From: Pseudoluteimonas sp047602125
GTDB taxonomy: Bacteria > Pseudomonadota > Gammaproteobacteria > Xanthomonadales > Xanthomonadaceae
Assembly: GCA_047602125.1 (NCBI GenBank)
Contig: JASGIB010000001.1
Coordinates: forward strand, 124,001 to 188,000
DNA: 64,000 bases
Reading direction: 5' to 3'
The notes under the pieces were generated by a model. The model was not told the origin of the DNA. It did no database searches and saw only the letters and a list, made by a program, of their open reading frames with translations. Below, piece after piece: positions 61,116 to 64,000 of this stretch (positions within the stretch are counted from its first letter, which is position 1; every line of letters begins with the position of its first letter). Made by a program: the position numbers and the translations under genes.

Positions 61116-62126
61116 ATGCTCAAGATCGATACCCACGCCCATTACCTGCCGCGCGACTGGCCGGACCTCGCCGCGAAATACGGCGACAACCGCTTCCCGG
61201 TGATCCACCACGGCGACGACGGCCGCCACCGCATCTACAAGGACGGCAAGTTCTTCCGCGAAATCTGGCCCAAGACCTGGGACCCGCAGATCCGCATCGA
61301 CGATTACGCGAACTTCGGCGTGCAGGTGCAGGTGCTGTCGACGGTGCCGGTGATGTTCAGCTACTGGGCCAAGCCGCACCACGCGCTGGAACTGCACAAG
61401 GCGCTCAACGACCACCTCGCGCAGACCTGCCGCGATTTCCCGCGGCATTACGCCGGCATCGGCACCGTGCCGCTGCAGTCGCCCTCGCTCGCGGTGCGTG
61501 AACTCGAGCGCTGCATGGACGAACTCGGGCTGCAGGGCGTGCAGATCGGGTCGCACATCGGCGACTGGAACCTCGACGCGCCGGAACTGTTCGAGTTCTT
61601 CCAGGCCGCGAGCGAACTCGGCGCGGCGATCCTGGTGCATCCGTGGGACATGATGGGTACCGATTCGATGCCCAAGTACTGGCTGCCGTGGCTGGTCGGC
61701 ATGCCGGCGGAGCAATCCCGCGCGGCCTGCTGCCTGGTGTTCGGCGGCGTGCTTGAACGCCTGCCGAAGCTGCGCGTGGCGCTGGCCCACGGTGGCGGCA
61801 GCTTCCCCTACACCATCGGCCGCATCGAGCACGGCTTCAACATGCGCCCGGACCTGGTCGCGACCGACAATTTCCGCAACCCGCGCGAATACCTGAAGCG
61901 CCTGTATTTCGATTCCTGGGTCGCGGACGATGCGGCGCTGCGCTACCTGCTCGAAGCCTGCGGCGCGGACCGGGTGATGCTCGGCACGGATTATCCGTTC
62001 CCGCTGGGCGAGCAGGTGCCCGGCGAAGGGATCGAACGCCTCGGCCTCGCCGACGGCGAACGCTCGCGGCTGTACCACGGCACCGCGCTGGAATGGCTGG
62101 GATTGCCGGCGTCGAGGTTCGCATGA
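61116..62126 (+). CDS. Aminocarboxymuconate-semialdehyde decarboxylase (ACMSD)
   Basis: Zinc amidohydrolase-type decarboxylase (NbaD type) that turns 2-amino-3-carboxymuconate semialdehyde into 2-aminomuconate semialdehyde, diverting it from quinolinate/NAD to catabolism. 336 residues. Metal ligands in DTHAHYLPR (His7, His9), His in LVHPWDMMG, and Asp in MLGTDYPFPLGEQ. Start ATG 61116; the stop overlaps the kynU start by 4 bp (ATGA). The KDGKFFREI and HGGGSFPYTIGRIEHG segments are the ACMSD signatures. Confidence 0.95.
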   Translation: MLKIDTHAHYLPRDWPDLAAKYGDNRFPVIHHGDDGRHRIYKDGKFFREIWPKTWDPQIRIDDYANFGVQVQVLSTVPVMFSYWAKPHHALELHKALNDHLAQTCRDFPRHYAGIGTVPLQSPSLAVRELERCMDELGLQGVQIGSHIGDWNLDAPELFEFFQAASELGAAILVHPWDMMGTDSMPKYWLPWLVGMPAEQSRAACCLVFGGVLERLPKLRVALAHGGGSFPYTIGRIEHGFNMRPDLVATDNFRNPREYLKRLYFDSWVADDAALRYLLEACGADRVMLGTDYPFPLGEQVPGEGIERLGLADGERSRLYHGTALEWLGLPASRFA

Positions 62127-63397
62127 CCGATTTCTTCACCGACGCTTACGCACAAGCACTCGACGCCGCCGATCCGTTGCGCGCCTTCCGCGATGAATTC
62201 CACCTGCCGTTGCACGATGGCAAGCCGCAGGCCTACTTCGTCGGCAATTCGCTCGGACTGCAGCCGAAGGGCGCGCGGGCACACGTCGATGAAGTGCTGG
62301 ACAAATGGGCGACCGAAGCGGTCGAAGGCCATTTCACCGGCAGCGCGCAGTGGATGCCCTACCACGAGCTGGTGCGCGAACCGCTGGCGCGCGTGGTCGG
62401 CGCGCAGCCGTCGGAAACGGTGGCGATGAATTCGCTGACCACGAACCTGCACCTGATGCTGGTGAGTTTCTATCGACCGACGCGCGAGCGCCCGGTGCTG
62501 CTGATGGAAGCCGGCGCGTTCCCCTCCGACCGCTATGCGCTGGAATCGCAGGTGCGCTTCCACGGCTTCGATCCCGCCGAAGCGCTGGTGGAAGTCGAGC
62601 CGGACGAAGCCGACGGCACGTTCTCGATGGCCGCGATCGAACGCGCCATCGCACTGCATGGCCCGCGGCTGGCGACCATCGTCTGGCCGGGCGTGCAGTA
62701 CCGCACCGGGCAGGCGTTCGATCTGAAGGAAATCGCGCGGCTCGGGCATGCGGCTGGCGCGACGGTCGGTTTCGACCTCGCGCACGCGGTCGGCAACCTG
62801 CCGCTGCGGCTGCACGACGACGATGCCGATTTCGCAGTGTGGTGCCACTACAAGTACATGAACTCCGGCCCAGGCGCGGTCGCCGGCTGCTTCGTGCACG
62901 AACGCCATGCGCGCACGGATCGCCCGCGTTTCGCCGGCTGGTGGGGCAACGACCAGGGCGTGCGCTTCAGGATGGGTCCGCAGTTCAATCCCACCCCCGG
63001 CGCCGACGGCTGGCAGTTGTCGAATCCACCGATCCTCGGGCTGGCGCCGCTGCGCGCGTCGCTCGACCAGTACGACCGGGCGACATTGCCTGCCTTGCGC
63101 GCCAAGTCCGAAAAGCTCACCGGCTACCTCGAACGATTGATCGATGCCGACCTGCGCGACGTGCTGCAGGTCGTCACCCCGCGCGATCCCGCGCAACGCG
63201 GTTGCCAGTTGTCGATCCGCGTCATCGGCGGCCGCGAACGCGGGCGCGCCCTGTTCGATTACCTTGGCGCGCGCGGCGTGCTCGGCGACTGGCGCGAACC
63301 GGACGTGATCCGCATTTCGCCGGTGCCGCTGTACAACACGTTCGCCGACGTGCTGCGCTTCGCCCGCACGGTGCGGGAGTGGCGCGATGCCCCCTGA
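62123..63397 (+). CDS. kynU: Kynureninase KynU
   Basis: PLP enzyme that cleaves (3-hydroxy)kynurenine to (3-hydroxy)anthranilate and alanine. 424 residues. Landmarks: FVGNSLGLQPKGARAH near the N-terminus, FDLAHAVGNLPL, and PLP lysine Lys244 in CHYKYMNSGPGA. Start ATG 62123 overlaps the ACMSD stop by 4 bp; the stop overlaps the kmo start by 11 bp. Confidence 0.97.
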   Translation: MTDFFTDAYAQALDAADPLRAFRDEFHLPLHDGKPQAYFVGNSLGLQPKGARAHVDEVLDKWATEAVEGHFTGSAQWMPYHELVREPLARVVGAQPSETVAMNSLTTNLHLMLVSFYRPTRERPVLLMEAGAFPSDRYALESQVRFHGFDPAEALVEVEPDEADGTFSMAAIERAIALHGPRLATIVWPGVQYRTGQAFDLKEIARLGHAAGATVGFDLAHAVGNLPLRLHDDDADFAVWCHYKYMNSGPGAVAGCFVHERHARTDRPRFAGWWGNDQGVRFRMGPQFNPTPGADGWQLSNPPILGLAPLRASLDQYDRATLPALRAKSEKLTGYLERLIDADLRDVLQVVTPRDPAQRGCQLSIRVIGGRERGRALFDYLGARGVLGDWREPDVIRISPVPLYNTFADVLRFARTVREWRDAP

Positions 63398-64000
63398 CAA
63401 GGCCTTGACCATCATCGGCGGCGGCCTCGCCGGCGCGCTGCTCGCGACGCTCCTCGCGCAACGCGGCTGGTCGGTGGACGTGTACGAAAAGCGCGGCGAT
63501 CCGCGCGTGCACGGCTACGCAGGCGGGCGTTCGATCAACCTCGCGCTGGCAGAACGCGGCCTGCACGCACTGCGCCAGGCCGGCGTGGACGGCGCGGTAA
63601 TGGCCAAGGCGGTGATGATGCGCGGGCGCTTCGTGCATCCCCTGCACGGCGAACCGGGGCTACAGCGCTACGGCCGCGACGATTCCGAAGTGATCTGGTC
63701 GGTGAGCCGCGGCGAGCTCAACATCGCCCTGCTCGACGCCGCGCAGGCCGCCGGTGCGCGATTGCATTTCGACCACGGGCTCGAGCGCGTGGATTTCGAC
63801 GCCGGGCTCGCGCATTTCCGCCAGGCCGACGGCGTCGCCACCGCGCGCCCGTTCCATGCACTGGTCGGCGCCGATGGCGCCGGTTCGACGCTGCGCACGC
63901 AGATGGCGCCGCAGGTCGCGCTGAACGAGCGCACCGAGTGGCTGGACCACGGCTACAAGGAACTGGAAATCCCGCCGACCGCGGATGGCGATTTCCGCAT
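63387..64000 (+). CDS. kmo: Kynurenine 3-monooxygenase KMO, N-terminal part (cut by window edge)
   Basis: FAD enzyme that hydroxylates kynurenine to 3-hydroxykynurenine. The 204 codons present read in one frame from ATG 63387: dinucleotide loop IIGGGLAGALLATLLAQRGW, the KMO segment GRSINLALAERGLHALRQAG, the RGELN(I)ALLDAA region, and the GADGAGSTLR motif. Overlaps kynU by 11 bases. It feeds kynureninase, so the operon starts from kynurenine; tryptophan dioxygenase and formamidase are not in the window. Confidence 0.96.
   Translation, partial: MPPDKALTIIGGGLAGALLATLLAQRGWSVDVYEKRGDPRVHGYAGGRSINLALAERGLHALRQAGVDGAVMAKAVMMRGRFVHPLHGEPGLQRYGRDDSEVIWSVSRGELNIALLDAAQAAGARLHFDHGLERVDFDAGLAHFRQADGVATARPFHALVGADGAGSTLRTQMAPQVALNERTEWLDHGYKELEIPPTADGDFR

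Overview
The window is a 64 kb, G+C-rich piece of a gammaproteobacterial chromosome, almost certainly from the Xanthomonadaceae/Lysobacteraceae (Xanthomonas, Lysobacter or Luteimonas type). The clearest marker is the rpf (regulation of pathogenicity factors / DSF quorum-sensing) locus in Xanthomonas order: aconitase (rpfA), rpfB, rpfF, then convergent rpfC and rpfG, followed by lysS, prfB, recJ, rpfE and greA. The divergent fur/bamE(omlA) pair and an operon for kynurenine breakdown also fit this family. It is gene-dense core chromosome. I see no prophage, insertion sequence, CRISPR array or tRNA gene.

Layout: 1-570, start of an S41/PDZ protease (cut by the window edge); 0.7-3.4 kb, clpS-clpA; 3.5-6.1 kb, a secreted protein, then overlapping nudJ-mnmA-hflD; 6.1-6.7 kb, an AbrB/PIN toxin-antitoxin pair; 6.9-16.2 kb, the rpf core; 16.4-27.7 kb, lysS, prfB, recJ, rpfE, greA, carB, carA, dapB; 27.7-35.3 kb, a DUF1631 gene and the heat-shock operon hrcA-grpE-dnaK-(TMEM175 channel)-dnaJ; 35.4-39.5 kb, recN, a small membrane protein, fur, bamE, rnfH, ratA, smpB; 39.5-42.2 kb, a CHASE histidine kinase and tmRNA; 42.2-43.1 kb, a fluoride riboswitch controlling crcB and a DUF190 gene; 43.2-50.6 kb, an OmpA-like lipoprotein, a wax ester synthase/DGAT, alr, a cation efflux protein, dnaB, rplI, rpsR, rpsF; 50.7-55.8 kb, a DUF885 peptidase, an IscA-type protein, asnS, two small unknown genes and an unusual SDR; 55.9-64 kb, an aldehyde dehydrogenase, beta-carbonic anhydrase, RidA-type deaminase, 3-hydroxyanthranilate dioxygenase, FUSC exporter, ACMS decarboxylase, kynureninase and the start of kynurenine monooxygenase.

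The most useful observations are: (1) three genes (prfB, hrcA and the aldehyde dehydrogenase) each carry one extra base at the same coding-strand heptamer, GACGTTC where GACGTC would restore the frame, which points to a context-specific sequencing error or a shared mutational event; (2) an intact RF2 programmed-frameshift site; (3) a fluoride riboswitch upstream of crcB-DUF190; (4) a carbonic anhydrase and a FUSC exporter embedded in the kynurenine catabolic operon; (5) a TMEM175-type channel gene translationally coupled to dnaJ; (6) -10-like boxes 6-7 nt before the ATG of recN, smpB, the aldehyde dehydrogenase and ACMSD, suggesting leaderless mRNAs; (7) an SDR without the catalytic Tyr and Lys.
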